Shown in pieces: positions 1-7,612 of a stretch of DNA of 64,000 nucleotides. Location of the stretch: contig CAOLNK010000002.1 in assembly GCA_948477625.1 (NCBI GenBank), positions 25,454 to 89,453 on the forward strand. The letters run 5' to 3'. Below the pieces are notes generated by a model, which worked only from the letters and a program-made list of their open reading frames with translations, made no database searches and had not been told where the DNA came from. Position 1 is the stretch's first letter. Each line of letters begins with the position of its first letter. The translations under genes were made by a program, and so were the position numbers. Origin of the DNA: an uncultured Candidatus Saccharibacteria bacterium (GTDB taxonomy: Bacteria > Patescibacteriota > Saccharimonadia > Saccharimonadales > Saccharimonadaceae).

Positions 1-20
1 AGAAACGAGTTCTGTTCGGG

Positions 21-51
21 ATAAAAGTTGATAGTTACTATCAACTTTTAT
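21..51. terminator. Perfect hairpin, likely terminator of an upstream gene
   Basis: Two 14-bp arms (21-34 and 38-51) pair perfectly around a 3-nt loop. The stem is AT-rich with an A-run on one side and a T-run on the other, so it could end transcription in either direction. It may close a gene lying left of the window. The right part resembles 33548-33572 (22 of 25 bases). Confidence 0.45.
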
Positions 52-83
52 ATACCACTTACCCCTGTTATTCATTAGAACCT

Positions 84-113
84 ACCTTAATAAATTTTAT
101 TTTTTGTTAAGGT
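84..113. promoter_or_regulatory. 30-bp dyad ACCTTAA-N16-TTAAGGT, possible operator
   Basis: The 7-bp arms at 84-90 and 107-113 are inverted repeats in a 30-bp frame. The same frame length and arms occur at 40401-40430 in the promoter of a MerR-type gene and, with a shorter left arm, at 40334-40363. That recurrence suggests a protein-binding site. What it would control here is unclear, because only a gene fragment follows. Confidence 0.4.
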
Positions 114-115
114 AA

Positions 116-355
116 ACTTACTTCGTGCGCAGCGGACATGTTAATTTGCCCGGTATTAGTGGCGGTACTTTTAGAAATGCTGGACAATGGGGATTTACCT
201 GGTCATCGCAAGCTTCGTCTACTGATACCGCTGGCAATAGTACTCCTAGTGCTTACAGTCTATATTTTATTACCTTAGTAAGCCCATCCGGCGGACCTTT
301 TACTCGTCACTACGGTTTCCCCCTCCGCTGCCTTAGTACTGTATTAGACATGTAG
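116..355 (+). pseudogene. Fragment of FISUMP-type surface protein (C-terminal end)
   Basis: About 79 residues with the pattern of the C-terminal end of FISUMP/DUF1566-like paralogous surface domains: SGHVNLPG, a W-S-S motif, an S-L-Y-F strand, then HYGFPLRCL before the stop. In this family that pattern closes a much longer secreted protein. Here a stop codon at 113-115 and a dyad lie directly upstream, and there is no signal peptide, ribosome binding site or N-terminal domain. A GTG at 125 could start a 76-residue peptide, but a decayed or displaced gene end is more likely. Confidence 0.5.
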
Positions 356-409
356 AGTGGAGATGAACACTAAATTCTTGTCAAAACTGAGCAAAAAGCA
401 CTAAAACTA

Positions 410-430
410 TTGACAAAATAGATAATCTAT
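410..430 (+). promoter_or_regulatory. Possible -35 box with adjacent inverted repeat
   Basis: A TTGACA hexamer at 410-415 is followed at 418-430 by ATAGAT-A-ATCTAT, a 6-bp inverted repeat. It lies just upstream of the tandem alpha-CTD-like gene. No convincing -10 box sits at standard spacing, so this is tentative. Confidence 0.25.
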
Positions 431-454
431 GAGAAAAATAATGTGTTAGGCACA

Positions 455-925
455 ATGACAATAAATGATTTGGGTTTAGCAATGAATACATACTGTGCCA
501 TTTCCCGTTTTCTTGGACTAGATGTGTCTGTTAAGGAGATAATCCAACATCGTCTTTCTGAGTACATGGATTTATACAAGTTTGGTGAGACTAGTGCCTG
601 TGATTTAATTATAGCCTTAGACAAGTATGGCTTGACTTTGCCAGAAGAAACTATTCAGTCTGATTTTGCCGCTGTGCGCAAAGTAATGGACAGAGTTAAG
701 ATGATGCAGACTAGTGTTGTAGATGTTGGGTTTTCGGTAAGAATCTGCAATAGAATGAAGAAATTCGGAGTTGATACGGTTTATGATCTCGCGAGATGTA
801 GTGAGGTGAGAATTGGAAGAATTTGTGACCATAATGAGGATCGGTTCGAACAGATTGTCGAGTTACTGAATGAACATGGTTTCCATTCTATAGCAAATAA
901 AATTAATAAAAATAGGCTCTTATAA
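455..925 (+). CDS. Protein of two tandem RNA polymerase alpha-CTD-like domains
   Basis: A 156-residue protein. Both halves show the helical pattern of the RNA polymerase alpha subunit C-terminal domain. In the first (about residues 4-62) LGLAMNTYCAI precedes LYKFGETSACDLI and YGLTL. In the second (about 90-150) VGFSVRICNRMKKFG precedes a DLARCSE turn and LLNEHGF. No alpha N-terminal assembly domain is present, so it cannot replace RpoA. In RpoA this fold binds UP-element DNA and activators; a DNA-binding or transcription-modulating role is inferred. A GTG at 443 in the same frame would add four residues. It is a single gene ending inside a terminator shared with convergent der. Confidence 0.6.
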   Translation: MTINDLGLAMNTYCAISRFLGLDVSVKEIIQHRLSEYMDLYKFGETSACDLIIALDKYGLTLPEETIQSDFAAVRKVMDRVKMMQTSVVDVGFSVRICNRMKKFGVDTVYDLARCSEVRIGRICDHNEDRFEQIVELLNEHGFHSIANKINKNRLL

Positions 926-941
926 TTTGAGCCTATTTTTC
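911..941. terminator. Bidirectional terminator between alpha-CTD gene and der
   Basis: AATAGGCTC (911-919) pairs with GAGCCTATT (929-937), followed by T-rich sequence on both strands. It overlaps the stop codons of both convergent genes. A very similar stem ends rplL at 62425-62447. Confidence 0.8.
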
Positions 942-2345
942 ATCACGGTCAGCTTGTGGCTGGTCGTTGCGGTAGCTGAACATAATTGGCGTACCGACGA
1001 AGGGATATTTTTCGCGAATTTTACGCTCAAGGAAGCGTTTGTAAGACCAGTGTAAAAGTCCCAGGTCGCGACCGTGCACTACAAACCAGGGTGGGCAAGT
1101 ATCAGTTTGTACGATGTACTTGAGTTTGGGGCGAGTATTTTTGAGACCGGCAGGTGGGTGCTCGATAACAGCTTCGCTAAGGATTTTGTTGAGCTCAGAG
1201 GTTTTAATTTCGAGATGACGCGTGGCGTCGATTTCGGTAGCGAGTTCAAAAAGTTTGGTGACATTTTGGCCGGTTTCGCTACTAGTGATGAGAACTGGTG
1301 CGTAAGGCAAAAAGTTGAAATCATATCCGAGTTTATCAAGGATTTCGTCGGTGTTTTCAACTAAATCGGCTTTGGTGAGCACGACAATAATTCCCTTGCC
1401 GGCTTCAATAATTTGTCCAGCGAGAGCCTGGTCGAGCTTAGAATGGGGTTCGGTGGCGTCTACGAGTAAAGCACAGATATCAGCTTCTTCGATGGCGGCA
1501 AGGGTACGTAGAGCGGAAAATTTTTCGATACCGACCTCGCGTTTGCCGGGCTTACGCAGACCGGCAGTGTCGAGGATTTCGAGAGTGCGGCCGTGATAGC
1601 GCACTTCAACGCGATTAACGTCGCGGGTAGTTCCCTGGCGTGAGCTGACGATAGCTTGCTGTTTTTGTCCGAGAGAGTTGAAGAGGCTAGATTTGCCGAC
1701 ATTTGGGCGACCGATGAGAGCAATTTTGAGGGGATTAGTAGCCGACAAGCCGCTCTCCTTGGGACACGATGTCGCGCCAGCCCGCCGTTGCGGGTGTCGC
1801 GCATCTTCGTCCTCGGCCGTAGCCTCCGGAGATTCCCAAGTAGAGGACTTGCCGTCTTTTAATTCTCTCAAAATCGCACCTTTGAGATCTTTGACTCCCT
1901 GGCCGGTAGTGGCAGAAATACGGAAAGTCTCTGTTGGCTTGATGCCAAGGCGCAAAAATTCCTCATCTGGTAGACTTTCGCCGAGGTCGGATTTATTCAA
2001 AAGCAAAAACACTGGCTTGCGAGATTTGAGCGCATTTTTGGCAATTTGCTTGTCTTTGTCGTTAGGATATTTTGAGCTATCCAATGCGAGTAAAATCAAA
2101 TCCGCACTTTCGATAGCGTCGGTAATTTGGTCTTGGATGCCGGCTTCAAAATCGTCGTTTGGGTCTTTGAGACCAGCAGTATCGACTAGTAAAAAGCGGT
2201 CATCGATGCGCACCATGACATTATCACGCGTAGTACCTTCTTCGCGGGCGACAATAGCGATATTTTTGTGTGCAAAACGATTCAATAGGCTGGATTTACC
2301 AGCATTGGTTTGACCGATAAGCGCTACAATGGGAAGTTTTTTCAT
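933..2345 (-). CDS. der: Ribosome biogenesis GTPase Der (EngA)
   Basis: A 470-residue protein with two consecutive GTPase domains and a C-terminal KH-like domain, the Der/EngA layout. Walker A motifs are GQTNAGKSS near residue 11 and GRPNVGKSS near residue 208; NKSD and TKAD motifs are visible. Der acts in 50S subunit maturation. The linker between the domains is unusual: residues about 169-196 (rich in E, D, A, R, P) are encoded by a 77-bp repeat that also occurs between rplJ and rplL. A consensus promoter lies 20 nt upstream of the start. Confidence 0.95.
   Translation of the reverse strand: MKKLPIVALIGQTNAGKSSLLNRFAHKNIAIVAREEGTTRDNVMVRIDDRFLLVDTAGLKDPNDDFEAGIQDQITDAIESADLILLALDSSKYPNDKDKQIAKNALKSRKPVFLLLNKSDLGESLPDEEFLRLGIKPTETFRISATTGQGVKDLKGAILRELKDGKSSTWESPEATAEDEDARHPQRRAGATSCPKESGLSATNPLKIALIGRPNVGKSSLFNSLGQKQQAIVSSRQGTTRDVNRVEVRYHGRTLEILDTAGLRKPGKREVGIEKFSALRTLAAIEEADICALLVDATEPHSKLDQALAGQIIEAGKGIIVVLTKADLVENTDEILDKLGYDFNFLPYAPVLITSSETGQNVTKLFELATEIDATRHLEIKTSELNKILSEAVIEHPPAGLKNTRPKLKYIVQTDTCPPWFVVHGRDLGLLHWSYKRFLERKIREKYPFVGTPIMFSYRNDQPQADRDEK
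1758..1840. repeat. 77-bp dispersed palindromic element inside der
   Basis: The core 1761-1837 matches 62948-63024 at 75 of 77 positions with no gaps. The arms outside the core differ between the copies, yet each pair is self-complementary: here CTTGGGA against TCCCAAG. Weaker pairing (CTC/GAG, CAAG/CTTG) extends further out. The element is read in frame in der without a stop, lengthening the inter-domain linker. It resembles in principle the Rickettsia palindromic elements inserted in genes. Confidence 0.8.
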
Positions 2346-2365
2346 AAAATATATCCTATCATTCC

Positions 2366-2394
2366 ATTATAGCACAGATTAGTCAAAAAGTCAA
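2366..2394 (-). promoter_or_regulatory. Consensus promoter of der
   Basis: On the minus strand TTGACT (2394-2389), 17 nt, then TATAAT (2371-2366) preceded by TGTGC. The same TTGACTTTT...TGCTATAAT arrangement recurs at 8354-8382, 34218-34246 and 62370-62398. Confidence 0.8.
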
Positions 2395-2435
2395 GATTTT
2401 TTGAGAAAAATGACAAAAATGTCACGAAAATATGG

Positions 2436-2441
2436 TATAAT
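2436..2441 (+). promoter_or_regulatory. -10 box 6 nt before the YfhO-like start codon
   Basis: TATAAT at 2436-2441 and ATG at 2448 leave only 6 nt, without room for a Shine-Dalgarno sequence. This predicts a leaderless transcript. Confidence 0.6.
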
Positions 2442-2447
2442 TATGAC

Positions 2448-4697
2448 ATGACAGGTCAGAAACGTAAAAAACGCGAAATTATTATTGATTTTAACAAAAT
2501 TTTTGCGAAAAACTGGCAGTTTTTGGTGGTGTTGATTTTTGGCGCTATCTTGAGTGTGGGCGTGTGGGCGATGGCAACGCAGATTATGACTGGCGATGAT
2601 TATGCTTTTCATGTAACGCGTTTGATGAGCGTGTCTAAGGGTTGGGCGAATGGACAGATTATTCCGCAGGTAGACCCCGATACTCTGAGCGGGTTTGGCT
2701 ATGCTTACAACTTATTCTATGGGCCACTTTTGGGTTATGTGGCGGCGGGATTGCAAGCGCTGATTGGTTTTTGGCCGATTGTGATTAACTTGGTATTGGT
2801 ATTATGTCTGATTGGCTCGGGTCTCACGATGTGTTATGCGATGATCAAGATTAGCAAAAATCAGGTGCTGGCGGTGCTGGTATCGGTGTTTTATATGTCG
2901 ATGCCGTATGTGTTAAATAATCTTTATGCACGGATGGCGCTTGGTGAGGTGGCCGCAGCGGTAGCGGCGCCGATTTTGCTATTGGGGCTATATCAGCTAA
3001 CTGTAGGCGAAAAACATGCGGCGCGGAGCATTGCGCTCTCGGCGGCAATGTTAGTTTTGTCGCATAGTTTGTCGGCGATGTTGTTTGCGTTGATGGCGGC
3101 GATTTATGTAGTGTTGAATTTGCGTAAGGTGATAAACTGGGAGAATATCTGGCGTATGGCACTGGGGGTATTGACGGCGTTGGGGCTGACGGCGTTCTTT
3201 ACGTTGCCACTTTTGGAGGCAAAGATGACAGATTCCTACGGGGTGTTTGACGCTGGATATGCGGATATTTATTTTGGCGCGAATGCGCGAAGTATGAATG
3301 ACCATCGGATTTGGCCACAACAGCTAGTAGCAATGGATTATACTGGCAAGGTGAATACTGAGGGTTTGGGTGGAGAGTTTGGGGTGACTCTGGGAATGGT
3401 TGCGCTAGTCGGGTTGATTGGTTTTTGGTTTGTGCGTGGGCGAATTGAAGATGAAAATCAGCGCTGTTTTGTAACATCGCTATATATTATAGCAGTGCTT
3501 GCGATCTTGCTAGCGCTGCCGATTGTGAATTGGTATTATATGCCGGGGATTATGTGGCAGATGCAGTTCCCCTGGCGTTCGTTGATGATTACGGCGATTT
3601 GCTTGGCGGTGGTGGCTGGGTATACGGTGTATGGTTTAGTGCGCGGGCTTTCGGACGAAAAACAGCGTGTAAGTATGGTGGTAGCCAGTGTGCTGGCAGT
3701 ATATTTGGTGATGCCGCTAATTTTGCCGCGAGCGGATCGGCATATTGACTTGGGCGAGGTGGCCGAGGACCCGGTGGTGATTGGCTGGGAAGGTGAATAT
3801 GCGCCAATGCAGCTGTTATGCTCGCCAGAAGTAGAAGAAGACGTGGCGCAGGGGTATGCTTGTAGTTTGAGCCGAATTCGTGAGTTATTGGAAGAGCGAG
3901 GTGAAGAAATTCGGGTGGTTTCGGGTGATGTGATGTTGCAACAGGCAAGTAAAAATGGCTTGAATGTAAATATGGCGTTGATTAATGCAGATGACGAAGA
4001 TGCGGTGGTGGAACTACCATTGATTTATTATCCTGGCTATCAAGCTGAGCTAGATGGGATGAGTTTGCAAGTGGGGCCATCACATGATTATGGTTTGGTG
4101 GCGGTGACGGTGCCAGCTGAGGCGGAAGGCGAAATCAGGGTGAGGTATGGCTTGAGTTTGGCTACACAAATCGGTGGATTGATTTCGGCGAGCACGGCGG
4201 GCCTGAGTGTGTTATGGGTGTTGATTTCGGGAGTAATTGACCGCAATAAACGCAAAAAGCAGGCGGAAGTATCAAGGTTGATGGATTCGGTGCGTGAGGT
4301 GGTGGAAGATGATATTTTGGAAGCAGAGTTTAATCGGGAAGTGGATAAAGAGGCGATTTTGGCGAGTTTGGGTACACCAGATGCGCCAGCGATGCCAACG
4401 GTGACGCCGCCAGATTTGCCAATTCCGCAACCGGTAGTAATGAGTGAACCTGTGGCTAGTGAAGAAGTAGCAGCGAAGCCTAAACGCACGCGGGTGGCAA
4501 AAACTACAAAAGCCAAGACAGCGAGTGCACGTAGCGCAGCTACTTCTAAGCGAACAAGTAGTGTGAAGGCTGCCAAGGAAAAGACAACTAAACGTGCTAC
4601 TACTAGGTCTGCAAAAACTAGTACCAAGGGTGAGACGCCGCGGCGGACGACCACAACGCGAGTGCGTATGGTAAAAAGCGATGAAATGGAGGACTAA
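2448..4697 (+). CDS. Multi-membrane-spanning YfhO/GT-C-like protein with basic tail
   Basis: A 749-residue integral membrane protein. After a basic N-terminus there are about 11-12 hydrophobic helices up to residue ~400, an extracytoplasmic domain of about 170 residues, one more helix near 580, and a cytoplasmic tail. The architecture resembles YfhO/6-pyruvoyl-tetrahydropterin synthase-related membrane proteins, linked to lipid-linked sugar transfer. The last ~90 residues are rich in K, A, T, S and R, like histone H1 tails, and probably disordered. Its stop overlaps the start of the GT2 gene (TAATG), so the products are probably co-produced and may act together. Substrate unknown. Confidence 0.65.
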   Translation: MTGQKRKKREIIIDFNKIFAKNWQFLVVLIFGAILSVGVWAMATQIMTGDDYAFHVTRLMSVSKGWANGQIIPQVDPDTLSGFGYAYNLFYGPLLGYVAAGLQALIGFWPIVINLVLVLCLIGSGLTMCYAMIKISKNQVLAVLVSVFYMSMPYVLNNLYARMALGEVAAAVAAPILLLGLYQLTVGEKHAARSIALSAAMLVLSHSLSAMLFALMAAIYVVLNLRKVINWENIWRMALGVLTALGLTAFFTLPLLEAKMTDSYGVFDAGYADIYFGANARSMNDHRIWPQQLVAMDYTGKVNTEGLGGEFGVTLGMVALVGLIGFWFVRGRIEDENQRCFVTSLYIIAVLAILLALPIVNWYYMPGIMWQMQFPWRSLMITAICLAVVAGYTVYGLVRGLSDEKQRVSMVVASVLAVYLVMPLILPRADRHIDLGEVAEDPVVIGWEGEYAPMQLLCSPEVEEDVAQGYACSLSRIRELLEERGEEIRVVSGDVMLQQASKNGLNVNMALINADDEDAVVELPLIYYPGYQAELDGMSLQVGPSHDYGLVAVTVPAEAEGEIRVRYGLSLATQIGGLISASTAGLSVLWVLISGVIDRNKRKKQAEVSRLMDSVREVVEDDILEAEFNREVDKEAILASLGTPDAPAMPTVTPPDLPIPQPVVMSEPVASEEVAAKPKRTRVAKTTKAKTASARSAATSKRTSSVKAAKEKTTKRATTRSAKTSTKGETPRRTTTTRVRMVKSDEMED

Positions 4698-5635
4698 TGA
4701 AAAAGTTGATATCAATTATAGTTCCTTGTTATAACGAAGAGCCGGCACTGAAGCCGTTTTATGAAGAAGTAAACAAAGTTAGCCACGAGATGTCAAACGT
4801 GGATTTTGAATTTGTGTTTGTGGATGATGGTAGCCGTGATGGTACGATGCGTGAAATTGAGAAGTTGCGAGCGAATGATGAACGAGTGAAATTTGTGAGT
4901 TTTTCGCGAAACTTCGGCAAAGAGGCAGCACTTTTGGCTGGATTGGATTATGCGCAGGGCGATTATATTGCGACGATGGATGCGGATTTGCAGGACCCAC
5001 CAGCTCTCTTGCCAGCGATGTATGATGTGGTGAAGACTGGTGATTATGACTGCGTAGCTACGCGACGGGTGAGCCGTGAAGGTGAGCCACCGATTCGGAG
5101 TTTCTTTGCGCGGATGTTCTATCGATTGATTAATAAGATGTCAAAGATTGAGATGGTGGATGGGGCGCGTGATTATCGTTTGATGACGCGTCAGATGGTG
5201 GATGCAATTATCTCTATGCGGGAGTATAACCGTTATTCCAAGGGGCTATTTAGTTTTGTGGGGTTCAAGACGAAGTGGATTGAATATAAAAATGTGCAGC
5301 GTGTGGCGGGTGAAACACACTGGTCTTTTTGGAAGTTGTTTGTCTATGCAATTGACGGGATTTGTGCGTTTTCAACAGTACCGCTAGTGATAGCGGCGGT
5401 ATTGGGGTTAATTTTCTGCTTGGTGGCATTTGTGCTGATTGTGACGATTGTGATAAAAACTTTGCTCTATGGTGATCCAGTGAGTGGCTGGCCGAGTACG
5501 ATTTGCATGATTTTGATGATGGGTGGTTTACAATTGTTAGCCTTAGGAATTATCGGTGAATACCTGGCAAAAACTTACCTCGAGACTAAACATCGCCCGA
5601 TTTATATTGTGAAGCGGACTGAAAAAGACAAATAA
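4697..5635 (+). CDS. GtrB-like polyprenyl-phosphate glycosyltransferase (GT2)
   Basis: A 312-residue family 2 glycosyltransferase of the dolichyl-phosphate-mannose synthase/GtrB type. It has the nucleotide-sugar motif FVDDGSRDGT near residue 40, the DAD acceptor motif in MDADLQDP near 95, and two C-terminal transmembrane helices (about 230-255 and 270-292). Such enzymes move a sugar from a nucleotide donor to undecaprenyl phosphate on the cytoplasmic membrane face. The gene overlaps the YfhO-like gene upstream and is followed after 1 nt by VanZ, suggesting one operon that makes and uses lipid-linked sugars. Sugar identity cannot be read from sequence. Confidence 0.85.
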   Translation: MKKLISIIVPCYNEEPALKPFYEEVNKVSHEMSNVDFEFVFVDDGSRDGTMREIEKLRANDERVKFVSFSRNFGKEAALLAGLDYAQGDYIATMDADLQDPPALLPAMYDVVKTGDYDCVATRRVSREGEPPIRSFFARMFYRLINKMSKIEMVDGARDYRLMTRQMVDAIISMREYNRYSKGLFSFVGFKTKWIEYKNVQRVAGETHWSFWKLFVYAIDGICAFSTVPLVIAAVLGLIFCLVAFVLIVTIVIKTLLYGDPVSGWPSTICMILMMGGLQLLALGIIGEYLAKTYLETKHRPIYIVKRTEKDK

Positions 5636-5636
5636 G

Positions 5637-6095
5637 ATGTCGAAAAAGCGGATTGTGATGGTGGGCTCGGCGGTGCTGGTAGTTCTGACGCTAGTGGCGA
5701 TTTGGCGGTTTTCGGCACAAGATGCGAGCGAATCAAGCGCCCTGAGTGGCAAGTTGACGCAGATTGTGGCAGAATTGCCGTGGTTAGAGCGAGTGATGAG
5801 CTTTGAAGCTTTGGATCATATTGTGCGAAAATTTGCGCATGGGACGATTTATTTAATTTTGGGTGTGGGTTTGACTGGTGTGGCTATTGCACAAAAGACT
5901 AAGTTGATCGCTTGGACTGTACCACTAACAGGTATGGCGCTGGCGATGATGGACGAGTTCCACCAGCGTTTTGTGCCGGGTAGAGGGCCAAGTATGCGCG
6001 ACGTGTTAATCGATACGTTGGGAGTGTGCTTGGGGATGTTGCTGGTGCTGGGTTTGCGGTGGTGTTACTATCACTATTGGTGTCGGCAAAAATAA
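5637..6095 (+). CDS. VanZ-family membrane protein
   Basis: A 152-residue protein with an N-terminal membrane segment and two or three more helices. The VanZ hallmarks are present: R-K-F-A-H in the first half, then DEFHQRFVPGRGPSMRDV and D-T-L-G in the second. VanZ-like proteins are linked to teicoplanin tolerance and more widely to envelope lipid or glycan processes; the biochemical role is not settled. It is the last gene of the YfhO-like/GT2 operon. Confidence 0.8.
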   Translation: MSKKRIVMVGSAVLVVLTLVAIWRFSAQDASESSALSGKLTQIVAELPWLERVMSFEALDHIVRKFAHGTIYLILGVGLTGVAIAQKTKLIAWTVPLTGMALAMMDEFHQRFVPGRGPSMRDVLIDTLGVCLGMLLVLGLRWCYYHYWCRQK

Positions 6096-6142
6096 CAGAG
6101 ATTTTTATTTTTTCGGAAATTTTGTGTTATAATAGTAGTGTT

Positions 6143-6219
6143 GGTTCCGTCGTCTAGTGGTCTAGGACGTCTGGTTCTCATCCAGAAAATCGCGGGTTCG
6201 ACTCCCGCCGGAATCACCA
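6143..6219 (+). tRNA. tRNA-Glu (anticodon CUC)
   Basis: A full cloverleaf of 77 nt with encoded CCA. Acceptor GGTTCCG pairs with CGGAATC (one G-U pair), the anticodon stem TCTGG/CCAGA encloses loop TTCTCAT giving CUC, and the T arm is GCGGG/CCCGC. A TATAAT box at 6128-6133 lies just upstream. The cognate synthetase gltX is 2.2 kb downstream. Confidence 0.93.
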
Positions 6220-6265
6220 GGCCATTTTATCTTTGTTTTGTCAAGGGTAAAGTGGCCTGGTTTTT
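6216..6265. terminator. Bidirectional terminator after tRNA-Glu
   Basis: ACCAGGCCA at the tRNA 3' end pairs perfectly with TGGCCTGGT, extended by TTTA/TAAA, and is followed by TTTTT. The stem begins inside the CCA end and also serves the convergent DUF3048 gene. Confidence 0.75.
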
Positions 6266-6267
6266 GG

Positions 6268-7530
6268 TTAGTACTCAATGCGACCGTATTGGGGGATGGC
6301 GGCGATCCAGACTTGGCCGGGGGTGAACTGAATATTGTCACCGTTGGCGTCGCGGAAGACGATTTGGCTGGATTGAGAGGATTTAGTCCAGGTGCCCTCG
6401 ATGGCTTGGCCATTTTGGAAAATGGTAGCAGGACCAGTGCCGATAGTAGTGATAGATTCATGATAGCCATCACTATCAACACGCTCGGATACTACCATGG
6501 CAACGACTACGCTTGGCGCGAGTTGAACGGGTTCGCCGCACTGGGTTTTGGTGTTGGGTTCGGGCAGATTGGCAGGACACTCATAGGAAGTGTGAGGCTC
6601 GCCGGTGGCGTAGAAGCGAAGATAAGTATTAGTGACACTATCGTAACTATAAACAGTATTGAAAGTCTGAGAGGCGCCAAACTGTAGGTTGATGGTGTCG
6701 ACAACTTCGACAATACAGTCCTCGCTTTCGGCGCAAGCGTTACGTTCGGCGACAATGTCGTTCGCCTCGTCGGGGGTGAGGCGGGGGAAGGTTTTGGGGC
6801 TGGATGTGGTATAGCCCTGAGTTTCGTTGAATTGTGCTAGGTTGGCGGGAGAGATGAAGAGGTTGTTCCACGCGCGGCCGCTATTGTTCTCGCGCCACAT
6901 ATAAACGTTGCTTTCGTCGAGGTTACGTTGACCGCCACGATTAATGTCAGCTAGGGCTTCGTCAGAACCGCCGGCATGCACGACCGTGCAATCAAACGGA
7001 GTATCCCAGTCGAGGTAATATGAGCGGAGCGAACGGATTGGGCCAATTACACCGACAGTGGGATTTTGGAAGACGGCGGCAAAGCGCGTAATTCCCCGCT
7101 CAGCGATAGCCTCAAATATGACTGCAGCCTGGCCAAGGCCGGCTTGTGGGCGACCACCATCAGTGCCGTTAGGAATCTGTACACAATAAGTAGGGCTATT
7201 GTTGAGGCTGGCGTCGGAAATTTCTTCGCCGGTGAGTGAGCTATAGATTGGTTCAGGGAAGTCGGGTGAGGGGCTACTGACAGAATTATTGGTATTGTTG
7301 TGGAAGCAGGCAAAATAGATGAATACGCCAACACCGGCAGCGCCGAAAATCAATACAAGAATAAGAATCCAAAGAAAAACCTTTTGTCCGGTGGTGCGGG
7401 GTTTACGTTCCTTTTTGGCTTTAGTTTTAGATGTGGTTTGCTGGACATTATGTTCGTTAACCTCTGCTTGGGCCTTGGGCTCGGGAGCGGCTGCCTTGGG
7501 CCGCGGTGTCTTTGGATTTTTTGGGCTCAT
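6268..7530 (-). CDS. Membrane-anchored DUF3048 (YerB-like) protein
   Basis: A 420-residue protein. A charged, Ala/Pro/Lys-rich cytoplasmic N-terminus (about 45 residues) leads to one transmembrane helix (about 50-73) and an external domain. DUF3048 landmarks are clear: G-RPQAGLGQA, a FEAIAERGITRF stretch, IGPIRSLRSYYLDW and VVHAGGSDEA. YerB-family proteins are lipoproteins or anchored proteins of unclear function near the cell wall. The start has a good ribosome binding site (GAGGAG). Monocistronic between two terminators. Confidence 0.85.
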   Translation of the reverse strand: MSPKNPKTPRPKAAAPEPKAQAEVNEHNVQQTTSKTKAKKERKPRTTGQKVFLWILILVLIFGAAGVGVFIYFACFHNNTNNSVSSPSPDFPEPIYSSLTGEEISDASLNNSPTYCVQIPNGTDGGRPQAGLGQAAVIFEAIAERGITRFAAVFQNPTVGVIGPIRSLRSYYLDWDTPFDCTVVHAGGSDEALADINRGGQRNLDESNVYMWRENNSGRAWNNLFISPANLAQFNETQGYTTSSPKTFPRLTPDEANDIVAERNACAESEDCIVEVVDTINLQFGASQTFNTVYSYDSVTNTYLRFYATGEPHTSYECPANLPEPNTKTQCGEPVQLAPSVVVAMVVSERVDSDGYHESITTIGTGPATIFQNGQAIEGTWTKSSQSSQIVFRDANGDNIQFTPGQVWIAAIPQYGRIEY

Positions 7531-7582
7531 AAAAATAACTCCTCTTAATTCTTTCTATTTTAGCATAAAGATTATAAAAAAG

Positions 7583-7608
7583 ATACCCAACCCGGTAGGG
7601 TTGGGGCT
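7583..7608 (-). terminator. Terminator of the 7613-8236 gene
   Basis: CCCAACCC (7586-7593) pairs with GGGTTGGG (7598-7605) around a 4-nt loop. On the minus strand it is followed by TATCTTTTTTATA. Confidence 0.85.
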
Positions 7609-7612
7609 TAGA

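Noticed and set aside
911..941. Similar terminators at 911 and 62425 as a repeat family
   Set aside because: Only about 8-9 stem bases are shared; chance or a common terminator style is enough.
1678..2313. Long plus-strand frame opposite der
   Set aside because: It is antisense to a clear Der reading frame, with no family pattern or ribosome binding site.
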